This document shows positions 1 to 9,100 of a DNA stretch of 33,265 nt, piece after piece. Location: contig CANBKJ010000030.1 in assembly GCA_947369165.1 (NCBI GenBank), forward strand, positions 1 to 33,265, written 5' to 3'. The translations under genes were made by a program, and so were the position numbers. The notes under the pieces were generated by a model that saw only the letters and a program-made list of their open reading frames with translations, was not told the origin of the DNA and did no database searches. The stretch comes from an uncultured Lachnoclostridium sp. (GTDB lineage: Bacteria > Bacillota > Clostridia > Lachnospirales > Lachnospiraceae). Numbering within the stretch: the first letter of the stretch is position 1; every line of letters begins with the position of its first letter.

Positions 1-148
1 TGCATCGTATTCCCTATACCTCTCCAAACATAATATAGAGGGAAAATCGGGCATATCTAAAGAAGCCTCTTGCTCATAAAGTTTTCTCCATTACATTTTC
101 ATATTTAAATTCATATACTCTTTCCAAAAATCTACCTAATCTGCCCAT
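1..148 (-). pseudogene. possible frameshifted small gene running off the left edge
   Basis: On the minus strand an ATG at 148 follows TAGGAG at a normal distance and reads MGRLGRFLERVYEF and onward for 24 codons to a TGA at 74-76. A neighbouring frame then continues open to the window edge with a plausible protein sequence (YEQEASLDMPDFPSI). This looks like one gene with a frameshift near 75-85, lying 17 bases after the DUF3368 gene and on the same strand. I do not recognise the family. It could also be two unrelated short reading frames. Confidence 0.3.
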
Positions 149-165
149 AAAAGTGCTCCTAATTT

Positions 166-660
166 TTATCTCTTTATATGCTCCCTCATAATATCAAAAA
201 GCCCCTCACTTATCCTCACGTTAGTTTCTTTCAATTTCTCAATGCACTCATCAATATCCCCAGCGGTAAGCATTCCCTCATCAAAGGCTTTCAGCAGCAG
301 TCCAATCGTTCCCGTAATCGGCAACCCCATCTTCTTTGCCACACCCCTGCCCTTATGTTCATCCATAACCAGCAAATCTGCTTTCCTGCTATTCGCCATA
401 ACAATCGCTTCACTCTCCCCGGCATCCAGACCGGACACTTCCTGCAGAATCGTTACAGCAACTTCATTGTCAACCTCTTCTACTTTCAGAAAATCACTGC
501 CTATTACCTGAGAAACCTCTGCTACAAATTTTTCATTACCTGTCAATTCCATATATACAGCATTCGGAATCAGCACCTTCCCATATAAGTGCTTCAAAAT
601 ATCCAAATGCCCCATCTTCATCAAGGTAATAATCGGTGTGGTATCCGATACAATCAACAT
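166..660 (-). CDS. DUF3368 PIN-like toxin
   Basis: A 164-residue protein with the layout of DUF3368 proteins, the PIN-domain-like partners of UPF0175 antitoxins. It opens with the strand-plus-acid motif LIVSDTTPIITL (D6) and has IPNAVYMEL with E38, the central GLDAGESEAIVMA (D79, E82, E84), and KADLLVMDE (D95, D100). These acidic residues would form the metal site of a PIN nuclease. GITGTIGLLL-like sequence near residue 115 is also typical. The ATG at 660 lies inside the last codons of the upstream antitoxin gene (7-base overlap), so the two are probably translationally coupled. RNase activity is known for PIN relatives and is inferred here; DUF3368 members are less well characterised. Confidence 0.85.
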   Translation of the reverse strand: MLIVSDTTPIITLMKMGHLDILKHLYGKVLIPNAVYMELTGNEKFVAEVSQVIGSDFLKVEEVDNEVAVTILQEVSGLDAGESEAIVMANSRKADLLVMDEHKGRGVAKKMGLPITGTIGLLLKAFDEGMLTAGDIDECIEKLKETNVRISEGLFDIMREHIKR

Positions 661-938
661 GCTGTCACACTCCCAACTTTATTAAGAGTTGCCAAATCCT
701 CTGCAAGTTCCTCTTCTGTCATATCAAAATATGCAATCCCCAGTGAACCATATAATTCAATCAGCTCCATTTTGGGTATCCCAAGCATTTCTGCCGCCTT
801 TCCATGGGATATGGTGTCATTTTTTATATATGGATATAACAGCATGGCATTTCTAAGCAAAACCGCACTGTCCCCTTCCACATTTGCATATGGTACTATC
901 GCTTCCGGTACATTGATTTCTATCTGTTTCATTGTCAT
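654..938 (-). CDS. UPF0175 family antitoxin
   Basis: A small protein of about 94 residues with the UPF0175 pattern: an N-terminal beta strand (MKQIEINVPE), a helix, then ISHGKAAEMLGIPKMELIELYGSLGI, which resembles a helix-turn-helix or MerR-like DNA-binding segment, followed by an acidic tail (MTEEELAEDL). UPF0175 proteins are commonly the antitoxin and autorepressor of DUF3368 toxins, and that gene follows directly with a 7-base overlap. AAGGAG at 948-953 is flush against the upstream ATG at 947 and 9 bases from the ATG at 938, so 938 is the better start. The ATG at 932 is also possible. Confidence 0.82.
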   Translation of the reverse strand: MTMKQIEINVPEAIVPYANVEGDSAVLLRNAMLLYPYIKNDTISHGKAAEMLGIPKMELIELYGSLGIAYFDMTEEELAEDLATLNKVGSVTAC

Positions 939-967
939 AATCGTCATCTCCTTAACAAAATAATATA

Positions 968-1432
968 TCAAAAATCAAATCTCATAGGCACATACGGTGT
1001 CTTATATTCTTTAAATCCTAATTTCTTATATAATGGATATCCTTCCTCTGTTGCACTCAATTCAATAAAATCCAAATCCTTTTCTTTTGAAAATAAAATA
1101 ATTTCCTGCATTAGTCTGGTAGATATCGCTTGATGCCTGTATCCTTCAAGCGTATAGACACTCAACACATTTCCAACCTTTCCATTTATAAAATGGGGAT
1201 TCGATGGTTTTTCAATAATAAGCAGCAAGGCTGTAGCGACCATGATACCCTCATCTTTTGCGACAAAAGCAAATATATCCCTGTCTAAATGCCGTTCAAA
1301 ATACAGGGGGATTTTCTCTTTCATAGAAACCCCATCTTCTATGCTAACACCCATATCTGCCTTGATATATGCAAACCGCATTTCCGTTAATGCATCTATG
1401 TCTGCCCTGTCAGCCCTCATATATTGCACCAA
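968..1432 (-). CDS. GNAT family N-acetyltransferase
   Basis: A 154-residue protein with the GNAT fold in order: an N-terminal RADRADIDALTEMR segment, a central beta strand with GNVLSVYTLEGYRHQAIST (the acetyl-CoA-binding region, with GYRHQAISTRL in place of the usual RGxGxG/A), and the C-terminal FIELSATEEGYPLYKKLGF signature. The substrate cannot be read from sequence. The start is either TTG at 1432 or GTG at 1429, both at usable distances from AGAGGTGG; the first ATG at 1420 is rather far from it. It sits about 30 bases upstream of the antitoxin gene on the same strand, so it may be co-transcribed with the toxin-antitoxin pair. Confidence 0.85.
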   Translation of the reverse strand: MVQYMRADRADIDALTEMRFAYIKADMGVSIEDGVSMKEKIPLYFERHLDRDIFAFVAKDEGIMVATALLLIIEKPSNPHFINGKVGNVLSVYTLEGYRHQAISTRLMQEIILFSKEKDLDFIELSATEEGYPLYKKLGFKEYKTPYVPMRFDF

Positions 1433-1610
1433 AACAACCCACCTCTTTCAACTCCGTATAAAACACATCCCTAATAACAAGAAAAAATCACTTTGCTTCC
1501 CCATGCATCCAGCACCTTTATCGAAAAAATCGAATACCTTTCTTATTATTATGATTTATTTATTTCTCCTGTTTTGCAAGATTTTTTACCTGTTTGATTG
1601 GTCATTTGTT

Positions 1611-2240
1611 TCAATATGCATCCAGATATTCCTGCAACAAATCCACAAACTTTCCAATATGGATGCCATCTACAAAAGAATGGTGTGCCTGAACAGACAC
1701 AGGCATTACAATCCGCCCAGCTTTTTCATCGTATTTTCCCCAGTCAAATAAAGGAGTCGCATTATCCTTTTGTCCAGAATTGGTATGTGATATGTGTGTA
1801 TAAGTAACCCAGGGCATCGGGGAACACTGGAATACATCATTTCCTAAAGGACCGGTAAAATATTCTTTCTGCTTCTGTGTAATCTTTGCCGCCAACTCCA
1901 CATACTCTTCCATCGTTTCCAGCATGGGAACATTGATTACCTTAAACAATTCCGTTTCTTTATTCAGATAAGTAAAGGCTGTGTCAATTTTGTCAAACAA
2001 CACAACTTTCCCATCCAAAAAACGGTACCGGAATGCCTCTATGTCATTGGCACATCTGCATACAGCATAGACAAAAGCAATCGTAAAAGAATACCCCTGT
2101 TTCTTAATTCTTTTCAGGAAATGAGTAATATCCGCTTCAAAGGTTACGCAAAATGCAGGTTCCACACTGTTTCTGAAAATCATACAGTGCATTGCCCTTT
2201 CCCATGCTTTTTCGTCTATTATCTTGTACTGATTTGCCAT
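1611..2240 (-). CDS. type A chloramphenicol acetyltransferase-like protein
   Basis: A 209-residue protein matching type A (CAT) chloramphenicol O-acetyltransferases in length and layout: KAWERAMHCMIF near residues 11-22, MPWVTYTHIS near 142-151, FDWGKY at 165-170, and the catalytic QAHHSFVDGIHIGKF at 185-198, where H187 and D191 match the catalytic His and structural Asp of HHAVCDG in characterised CATs. AGGAGG lies 8 bases before the ATG at 2240; the ATG seven codons upstream contains that ribosome site and is unlikely. The motif differs in part from known resistance enzymes, so it may be a chromosomal CAT-like acetyltransferase with another substrate. A TnpV fragment lies upstream, as in Tn4451-type chloramphenicol transposons. 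Confidence 0.85.
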   Translation of the reverse strand: MANQYKIIDEKAWERAMHCMIFRNSVEPAFCVTFEADITHFLKRIKKQGYSFTIAFVYAVCRCANDIEAFRYRFLDGKVVLFDKIDTAFTYLNKETELFKVINVPMLETMEEYVELAAKITQKQKEYFTGPLGNDVFQCSPMPWVTYTHISHTNSGQKDNATPLFDWGKYDEKAGRIVMPVSVQAHHSFVDGIHIGKFVDLLQEYLDAY

Positions 2241-2399
2241 GCAATATTCCTCCTGATTCAAACCAACATAACCCCTTGATACTTATATATAAAATCTTAC
2301 CATACCAACACACACTTTTCCACAACTTTCTGACAATTGCACCCCTGTGATATAGATATCATAAAGAGGACAGTCCTGCATACCAAGACCGCCCATTTC

Positions 2400-2624
2400 C
2401 TACACATATATAATTTCTCTTAGTATTTCTTCCTCCGCCCTTACCATGATATTATTGACCTTTCCAACCCACAGCATGGGATTCTCGTTCTTCAAACCCT
2501 CTGTTACCCCTTCTTTTTCTTTTATCCGTTTCACTGCCATTTCCAGCTCTCTGTAACACTCTTCATCCACCCCGTGCGGATATTCATTCCACGTCCCATC
2601 CAGCACCATTCCGAAATATGGCAC
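2400..2624 (-). pseudogene. tnpV: TnpV-like C-terminal fragment
   Basis: The translated fragment matches the C-terminal part of TnpV, a small protein of Tn4451/Tn4453-type elements: LDGTWNEY, a glutamate-rich helix, then EGVTEGLKNENPMLWVGKV, NNI, RAEEEIL and REIIY. Full TnpV proteins are about 120 residues and carry roughly 45 more residues at the N-terminus, which are missing here. Upstream, a short reading frame with an excellent ribosome site starts at 2813 and ends at 2670, and another frame covers part of the gap, so the stretch 2400-2813 looks like a patchwork of decayed genes. No ribosome site precedes the first ATG of this fragment. Confidence 0.65.
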
Positions 2625-2669
2625 TTCTTATCCTGTCACTGCAGTTTCTCTCAATCATCTTCTCCAGCT

Positions 2670-2813
2670 TCATATAAATTCCAAACAATCCACTGCCCAC
2701 ATACTCCAGTGCCGATATGGTATATCTTCGCCCGTTGCCAGACAGATTATTTTATCTGCCGCTGCCTGCGTGTCATACATGACAGTCAAATCCGCCATAT
2801 TTTCAATTTTCAT
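2670..2813 (-). CDS. short unrecognised reading frame, probably a gene remnant
   Basis: An ATG at 2813 is preceded by AAGGAGG at an ideal 8-base distance and opens a 47-codon frame beginning MKIENMADLTVMYD and containing KIICLATGEDIPYRHW. After about residue 33 another frame reads more convincingly (EYVGSGLFGIYMKLEKMIE), which suggests a frameshift in a longer original gene. I recognise no family. The strong ribosome site shows a real gene once started here. It lies upstream of the TnpV fragment and on the same strand. Confidence 0.35.
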   Translation of the reverse strand: MKIENMADLTVMYDTQAAADKIICLATGEDIPYRHWSMWAVDCLEFI

Positions 2814-3070
2814 CAATTTTTCCTCCTTCCAATTTTAATAGAGATAAAAAACGCTTATCTTTATCTGACTGCATTATACCGCGCTTGTTCACAAAGGTCA
2901 GCCGCCTTTTTTAATTCTTTCATCCATGCCACAGGTAGAAATTTTTCCATATCCTAAATGTGCTCTGACCATGGTGCAGGCACATTGCCAGATACGCATT
3001 TTGTCAGACAACGTCCGAAAAACGCCTCTGTCAGGGGAAATATCCCCTAAAGCTCCTAATATTTATATAA

Positions 3071-3109
3071 ATATGGTATTGGTGTATGATTCCTACACCA
3101 TATTTCTAT
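3071..3109 (+). other. hairpin-forming sequence upstream of the first C45 copy
   Basis: Two competing inverted repeats overlap here: AAATATGGT with ACCATATTT, and GGTGTA with TACACC around a 7-base loop. The stretch lies about 40 bases before the -35 box of the C45 promoter. It could be an operator or the remains of a terminator; no U-run follows. Confidence 0.3.
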
Positions 3110-3970
3110 TTTGCATTTTGAAATTAGAAACAACAATTCTTATTTCATTGACTTAAATTTTTTATTCTGTTAGCATTTAACCAGAGCAGACGCCTACTCA
3201 AAAATAGTAGGAGGAAAATTCCTCCAAAGCACAGGAGACATGACGAAAATGTATCATGGTAGATTTAAAAACAGCCACTATGAAGCTGGCTATCATTGGG
3301 GAAACATGTTATATCGGAATGGAAAAAACATAACCCAGAATCCCACCTTTGCCATAACAAGGGAACGGGAGAGATTTGCAGAAAAATGTCTGCCCGTTTA
3401 CGAAAAATATTTTCCCGAAGTCTTAGAGGAAATCCGTGGACTGGCAGATGGACCAAAAGGCAGATATAAGGATTTTTTCACTTTTCTGTTAAGTATGTAC
3501 TGCTTTGAGTTTCACAACCACTGCACCTGTTTTACATTGAAAGATAAGGATCATCTTATTTTTGGCAGAAACAGTGATTTTCTAGTTGAATTAGAAAAAC
3601 TGTACATGAACTGCCTGTATCAATTAGATGGGGGATATCACTTTAATAGAAATACTACCGCATTTATAGAAATGGAAGATGGAATGAATGAATACGGGCT
3701 AGCGGTCGGTCTTACATTTGTATACCCCAAAATTACGGGAACAGGCTTTAACGCTGGCATGCTGGTACGCTATTTATTTAGAAAAATGTCAAACGACTGC
3801 TGAAGTAATGGAATGCCTGAATGTATTACCCATTGCTTCACAGCAAACACTTACCGTTATAGACAGCATTGGAAATTTTGCCGTAATCGAATGTAACTGC
3901 AGGCATGTCGAAGTAATTCAAGGAACAGAACATGACGGATTCGTTGTGGTGGCAAACACTTTTGTTTCGC
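3093..3970 (+). repeat. direct repeat, copy 1 (C45 gene and promoter region)
   Basis: This stretch is a near copy of 13,124-13,968 in the same orientation. Similarity starts upstream of the promoter (TCCTACAcCATAT here, TCCTACAtcACATAT there), covers the promoter and leader with a few changes, and runs through the gene to the EHD codons. It breaks off soon afterwards. The boundaries were read by eye and may be off by tens of bases. Confidence 0.8.
3148..3176 (+). promoter_or_regulatory. promoter of the first C45 copy
   Basis: TTGACT at 3148-3153 and TAGCAT at 3171-3176 are separated by exactly 17 bases. The same boxes and spacing are kept in the second copy at 13,180-13,208. The leader that follows holds two small inverted repeats, CCTACT/AGTAGG and GGAGGAA/TTCCTCC, before the ribosome site; both are weaker in the second copy. 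Confidence 0.65.
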
Positions 3971-4014
3971 CAAAAATGAAAGGATATAACAACCCTGAAG
4001 AACAAAAAAATTGA
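3249..4014 (+). pseudogene. C45 / choloylglycine hydrolase-like protein, frameshifted and truncated
   Basis: The protein resembles the C45 peptidase / acyl-CoA:6-aminopenicillanate acyltransferase group of N-terminal-nucleophile amidases. It has NHCTCF, where the first Cys is the likely nucleophile, then LIFGRNSDF (compare GQNWDF in the penicillin acyltransferase). Compared with its second copy it has one extra T in the TTT at 3777-3779, which shifts the frame; the rest continues in another frame from LEKC to NTFVSPKMKGYNNPE and ends at 4014. The C-terminal part expected for the family is missing where the IS256 element begins at 4018. The ATG at 3249 is the conserved start: the in-frame ATG at 3240 is only 2 bases from the ribosome site and is absent from the other copy. 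Confidence 0.82.
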
Positions 4015-4099
4015 GCCTTTGAAAAAATCTCTGTAAATAATGAATGTACCAAAAAGGTCTTCTATGATAAAATCTAATTATCAAAGGAGGCCTTTTATT

Positions 4100-5343
4100 A
4101 TGGCAAACAAAAAGAGAAACGTGTACAAACCAAAACCAATGACAGAGGGAAAGAGAAACATCATTCAGGGGCTTTTGCAGGAATACGATATTGAATCGGC
4201 TGAAGACATTCAGGATGCCCTCAGGGACCTGCTGTCCGGCACCATACAGGGGATGCTGGAATCCGAGATGAATGAGCATCTCGGCTATGACAAGTACGAA
4301 CGTTCAGAAGAATCCAACTGCCGTAATGGCACAAAGCCGAAATCTGTCCGCAGTAAATATGGCGAGTTTGAAGTGGACGTACCTCAGGACAGGAAGAGTA
4401 CTTTTGAACCAAAAGTCGTTCCCAAACGAAAAAAGGACATTTCCGGCATTGAAGAAAAGATTGTTTCCATGTACGCAAAAGGCATGACAACCACCCAGAT
4501 ATCGGAGATGGTGGAAGACATCTATGGTTTTGAAATCAGCGAGGGGATGGTCTCCGATATTACCGACAAGCTGCTCCCGCAGATTGAGGAATGGCAGAAC
4601 CGGCCTCTTTCAGATGTATACCCCATTGTGTTTATTGATGCCATCCATTTTTCCGTGCGGGATGATGGCATTATCCGCAAGCTGGCAGCGTATATTGTCC
4701 TCGGCATCAATGAAGACGGGCATAAGGAAGTCCTGACGATTGAGGTTGGTGAAAATGAAAGCAGCAAGTACTGGCTGGGTGTCCTGAACAGCCTGAAAAA
4801 CCGGGGGGTATCGGATATACTTATTATGTGCTCGGACGGACTTACCGGATTGAAGGAAGCTGTCCAGACGGCATTTCCTGCCACGGAACACCAGCGGTGC
4901 ATTGTACACATGGTAAGGAATACCCTGAAATATGTTGCAAACAAGGATATGAAGGCATTTGCAAAGGACTTGAAGACCATCTATACTGCCCCGGATGAAG
5001 AGTCTGCCGGGAGCCGTCTGGGGGATGTGACTGAAAAATGGGATTCCCAATACCCAAACGCCATGAAACGATGGAATGAGAACTGGGATGTCATTACCCC
5101 CATCTTCAAGTTTTCGGCCGAGGTAGGACAGCATTTTACACCACGAATGCGATTGAGAGCCTGAATTCGTCCTACCGGCGCCTGAACCGCCAGCGGAGCG
5201 TGTTCCCCTCGCCACAGTCCCTGCTCAAGGCACTGTACCTGGCAACCTTCGAGGCAACAAGGAAATGGACAATGCCAATAAGAAATTGGGGGAGAGTAAG
5301 GGGCGAATTATCTATCATGTTCCCAGACAGGCTATCAGATTAA
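4100..5343 (+). pseudogene. IS256-family transposase with one-base deletion
   Basis: The ATG at 4100 follows AAAGGAGG. The product is a mutator-type DDE transposase: LLSGTIQGMLESEMNEHLGY near the N-terminus, VFIDAIHFSV with the first catalytic Asp, MCSDGLTGLKEAV with the second, and HQRCIVHMVRNTLKYV. The frame breaks near 5125-5126: after SAEV the expected continuation (YTTNAIESLNSSYRRLNRQR and so on) is found one frame over and runs to the TAA at 5341-5343. Restoring one base after GAGGTA gives EVRTAFYTTNAIESL and a protein of about 414 residues, the usual family length. As read, translation stops at 5164, so the element is probably not autonomous. Confidence 0.9.
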
Positions 5344-5396
5344 GGCATATTTAACATTCGTTATTGACAGAATGTGGTACGGGAATTATAGTGAAG

Positions 5397-5431
5397 AAGG
5401 ACGGAAAACCTATACGGTCGTCCGTCCTTTT
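5397..5431 (+). terminator. terminator-like hairpin at the end of the IS256 element
   Basis: AAGGACGGA (5397-5405) pairs perfectly with TCCGTCCTT (5421-5429) around a 15-base loop, followed by a short T-run. It lies 53 bases after the transposase stop and inside the right inverted repeat, so it probably ends transposase transcription. Confidence 0.7.
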
Positions 5432-5476
5432 AAATAATTATCATAGAAGAACTAAATTTACAGAGAAAATTTCAAA

Positions 5477-6149
5477 CTCCCATTAAAACAAAGGTAACCT
5501 TTTCTCAAAATTTTTATAATCGTATCAGAACTCTTTTGGTTTTGTGTATATATCGTGTAAATTCCCTATTCACAACTCTTACAATGCCTATAAATACTGG
5601 ATTTCGTGAAAAAATTTGTTCTTACGGTTTTGTAAGGTTGGAGTGTATTCGTGGTAAATATATGTATTTTGTCCGTTTGACTGGTTATAGGACTGTACCA
5701 CACTGCACATTTTTTCCCTTAAGCGATGGCATCGGATGCCGCTAAATGTTCCCGGTACAGCCTCTCGCTGTTGAAGTTCCCTCAATCCCTTCTGCGGAGC
5801 CATTCTCTTTACCTCAGATTTAAAAATTTTTCAGAAATCAAACCGGAGTTTGGCGGCGGTCTATACCATTCTTGGTAAATCCATATTTTTCGACACCTAC
5901 AAAAAGGATACAGTCTACTGGAGTTTTTCCTCCAAACAAACTGTATCCTTATGTGTTTTTTAAATATTGTCGGGATACGGTATATTTATCATACCTTAGC
6001 CACTGTATTAAAATGTAAATCTGCTCCTTATCTTGCTTTGTTGCTCATGCAGTCCAGAAAATAAGACCATATCCGTAAACTTATTTGCTTCCGTACTTAC
6101 ATTTTATTATCTTCTCATTTTCCCCCGATCATCTGACTGTAATTTAATT
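5477..6149. other. intergenic stretch without a recognisable gene
   Basis: About 670 bases between the IS256 element and the stop of the surface-protein gene. The open frames here are short, lack ribosome sites and match nothing I know. A strong stem-loop lies at 5904-5950 and a small one (GGTAT/ATACC) near 5980-5996. The DNA is AT-rich and may be old flanking sequence or debris from rearrangement. Confidence 0.6.
5904..5950 (-). terminator. bidirectional terminator downstream of the surface-protein gene
   Basis: AAGGATACAGT (5904-5914) pairs perfectly with ACTGTATCCTT (5940-5950); inside the loop GGAG and CTCC can pair further. On the minus strand the stem is followed by TTTTT, fitting a terminator for the surface-protein gene that ends 200 bases upstream. 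On the plus strand a T-run also follows within a few bases. Confidence 0.8.
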
Positions 6150-9100
6150 CTACTTCACTTTTACCTTAATTTTTCTTTTACAGCCGTTTCTGGCATAAAT
6201 ATAGATGATACATTCGCCCGTCCCTTTTGCCTTAATCTTTCCAGCAGAAGATACCGTTGCCACATTTGGGTTGCTGCTCTTAAAACGGAATTGTTTGGTA
6301 TGATTCGCAGAAAGCTGCTTTTTCCACTTATTGTATAATACGGCTTTGGGCTGTATCTTTACGCTCCCTCCCTTTTTCAGTGTAAAGGAGGTTTTATTTA
6401 TCTGAACCGTCTTGACATTGGTATATTTTTTACTGTCCTTTCCTGCGATATGGACAGTTATGCTCTTTGCCAGACTGGCCTTTTTCTTCCCTGCCATCTT
6501 GTATGCCTCTACATACACTTTATAATTCTTTGTGGTGTCAAGTTGCTTTCCGTTTATCTTCTTTACCGTTATTTTCTTTGTCTTTCCGCTTTTTACCACA
6601 TGAAGGGATTTGGCGGTAAAATCTTTCCCGCAATACTGCATATAAACGTTATAACCGTCTGCATCGGAGACCCTGCCCCATGATATGCGGAGTTCCTTTC
6701 CGGACTGAACCGTTTTCAGACCGGAATTTAATGTAATCATCCTTGTTTCTTTTTCTGACGGCTTTTTCGTCTGAATTTTGTCCTTTTTTGGTTCCTGTGA
6801 TTTGTCCTCTTTCGGCTCCGGGGCAGCACCCTTGTTCTCTTCCTCTGTGGTATCCTTATAGACAATCGCATAGGCAGAAAATCGGTCTGTCGCTATGGTA
6901 ATCGTGTCAGCACTGTTATCCAGGTCATTCAGAATGTCTGCTTTTCCGTTATGCACACGGATTACCGCAAAGTCCCTTGCCGTTTTGTTATCTGTATTTT
7001 TGAGACCGCCCGGCACATCAATCACAATCGTAATCTTTTCTGCCGTCTCGGATATCAGGCTGCGGTTTTCTCCGATCATCTTAAACAGTCCTATGTCAAG
7101 ATACTGTCCCACCGCAAATTCTCCCAGTGCCGTCTGCACTGCTGCTTTATCCTCACTGCTGACCGTAGTCGATGCGTCTTTTACATCAAGAACAAATTTA
7201 ATGTCTGTTCCACTCTCCACCTGCCCCTTCTCCGCTTCTGTCAGAAGCATATCTTCCAGCTCCTTCGTACTGGTGGCAAATCGTGTGTCCGGAACATTTT
7301 CTCCTTTTTCTACATCTTTGCTGACGAACCCTGTCTCTTGTTCCGGCGGATTCTCTGTCATTCTTTCATAACCACACACATTACAGTCTTTATCTGTGGC
7401 ATTGTCGTAAATATGGTTTTCTTTTGACTGTATTTCATCGCATCGGGAACATTTTTTCCAATGGTCACTTTCATCAGACTGATATTGTTCGCTGAAATTA
7501 TGCCCTGATTTTCCTATTACTACGCTTGCGTGATTGGCAATCTCATTCGTGCAGGCATTGTCAGAAAACCATTCGCCGCAGGAACAGATGTAATATGCCG
7601 TATTTCCATCCTCTGTACAGGTCGCCGCTTTTTCATTTACCGTCTGCACTGCGCCGTGCGTATGCCCGGTCGCTCTTTCATATCCGCATTCATTGCAGTC
7701 ACGGTCACTGTCATCATCGTATACATGATTACCTCTTTCCACTTCTTCTCCACAACGGGCACACTTCTTCCAGTGTTCGCTCTGGTCGTGTTCAAAGCTG
7801 CCAAAGTCATGCCCGAATGCCTCCCGCTTAATTTCCGACTCCGTAACCTCAACCGTGCAGGCGCTGTCAGAAAACAGCTTTTCACAATCGCAGAAGTAGT
7901 ACTCTATATTGCCTGGCAGGGTACACGTTGGCTCGTTCGCTGCAATCAATGTCCCCCTATGGGTATGGTCCGGATCAACCAGCCTGGAATAACCGCACAC
8001 CTTACACTTATCTGTAGCATCGTCATAATCATGGTCTTCTTTCTGCTCTGACACGTCGCACCGGGAACACTTTCTCCAATGCTGTGTTCCGTTATACACA
8101 TAACCACTGTCATCGAAATTATGTTCTAAAGCATTTTTTACCACACTTTCATGGTCTGCAATCTCATTTGTGCAGTCGCTATCCTCAAACCATTTTCCAC
8201 AGGTACAAGTATAGTATTCCTTGTTTCCCGCTGTGGTACAGGCCGGTGTCCTTTCCGGAACCAATGTTCCGCTGTGGCTGTGCACTTTGATTGTCTGCAT
8301 TGTCGTAACGGTGTTTCCTGCATGGTCTGCCGCTGTCACGGTAATGACCGTTTCACCCGCAGAAATCTCACTTGCCGGAATCGTAAAGCTGTCATTTACA
8401 ATCATGCCTGTTGTATAGTCATGGTCTACTGTCTTTACACCGCCGTTTCCAATTTGATAGCTGACAGAGGCAATTCCGCTGGAAATCGCATTGTCCTTGT
8501 TATCTGTTACGGTCACGGTAATAACAGGAGCCGTCTCATACTCGCCTGTTGTTAATATATCAACATTTTCCGGCTTATATGTAATCTGCGGCGCATGATC
8601 CTCTATAAGAATGCCTGTTGCATTTAAGTCCGTTCCCACGGTCACGCCTGCCGATGTGTTTCCATCCTTATCCGTGCAGGAAATCACTATCGTTCCTTTA
8701 AAGTCCGCAGAAACGGTAACCTTTGCTTCGCCATTCACAACAGCCGAGGTCTTAGTCCCCGCTGTGCCTCCTTCCGGTGTCACGATATAAGTTATTTCAT
8801 CTGCCCCGCTGCCTTCTTCCGTTACGGGCACTGTTATAATCAGGCTGTCCTTGCCAATCAGCCAATGCCAGAAGCTTCCCGGCTGATAGCTGTATTGCAG
8901 CGAACCGATGACTGGAGCAATATTGTCCGTCCACTTTGCCCAATATTCCTTATTTCCGGTATCCGTGGCTGTTATATTCGTCACTGCCGCTCCGCTACAA
9001 CCCTCATTGTCATACCAGCCTGCAAAGGTATAGCCTGTTTTTGTCCAGTTCGTCGGCAGGACTGCCCCAGTTCCATAGTTATAGGAAGGTAACTCTGTGC

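Larger units (their letters stand above)
4018..5476 (+). mobile_element. IS256-family (mutator) insertion sequence, decayed
   Basis: A 1,459-bp element bounded by imperfect 21-bp inverted repeats: TTTGAAAAAATCTCTGTAAAT at 4018-4038 and the reverse complement of TTTGAAATTTTCTCTGTAAA(T) at 5456-5476. A second shared block, CTTCTATGATAA, lies further in at both ends. It carries a single transposase gene of the mutator type, broken by a frameshift. No 8-9 bp target duplication is visible next to the repeats, so one flank may have been deleted or rearranged after insertion. It cuts the 3' end of the first C45 gene. Confidence 0.85.

Noticed and set aside
1242-1751. A 169-codon open frame on the plus strand opposite the GNAT and CAT-like genes
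   Set aside because: It lies opposite two convincing genes, has no ribosome site, and its composition is that of an antisense shadow.
3240-4014. Programmed frameshift in the first C45 copy
   Set aside because: The second copy encodes the region in one frame with one T fewer, so the extra T looks like a plain mutation; no slippery heptamer with a stimulatory structure was seen.
4001-5490. Target-site duplication at the IS256 ends
   Set aside because: The 8-9 bases outside the left and right repeats do not match.
5536-5803. Short open frames of about 70 codons on both strands between the IS256 element and the surface-protein gene
   Set aside because: No ribosome site, no recognisable domain, and mutually overlapping frames.
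6150-6400. LPxTG-type sorting signal at the C-terminus of the surface protein
   Set aside because: The protein ends in a Big2-like domain and KVKVK, with no LPxTG-like motif or hydrophobic tail.
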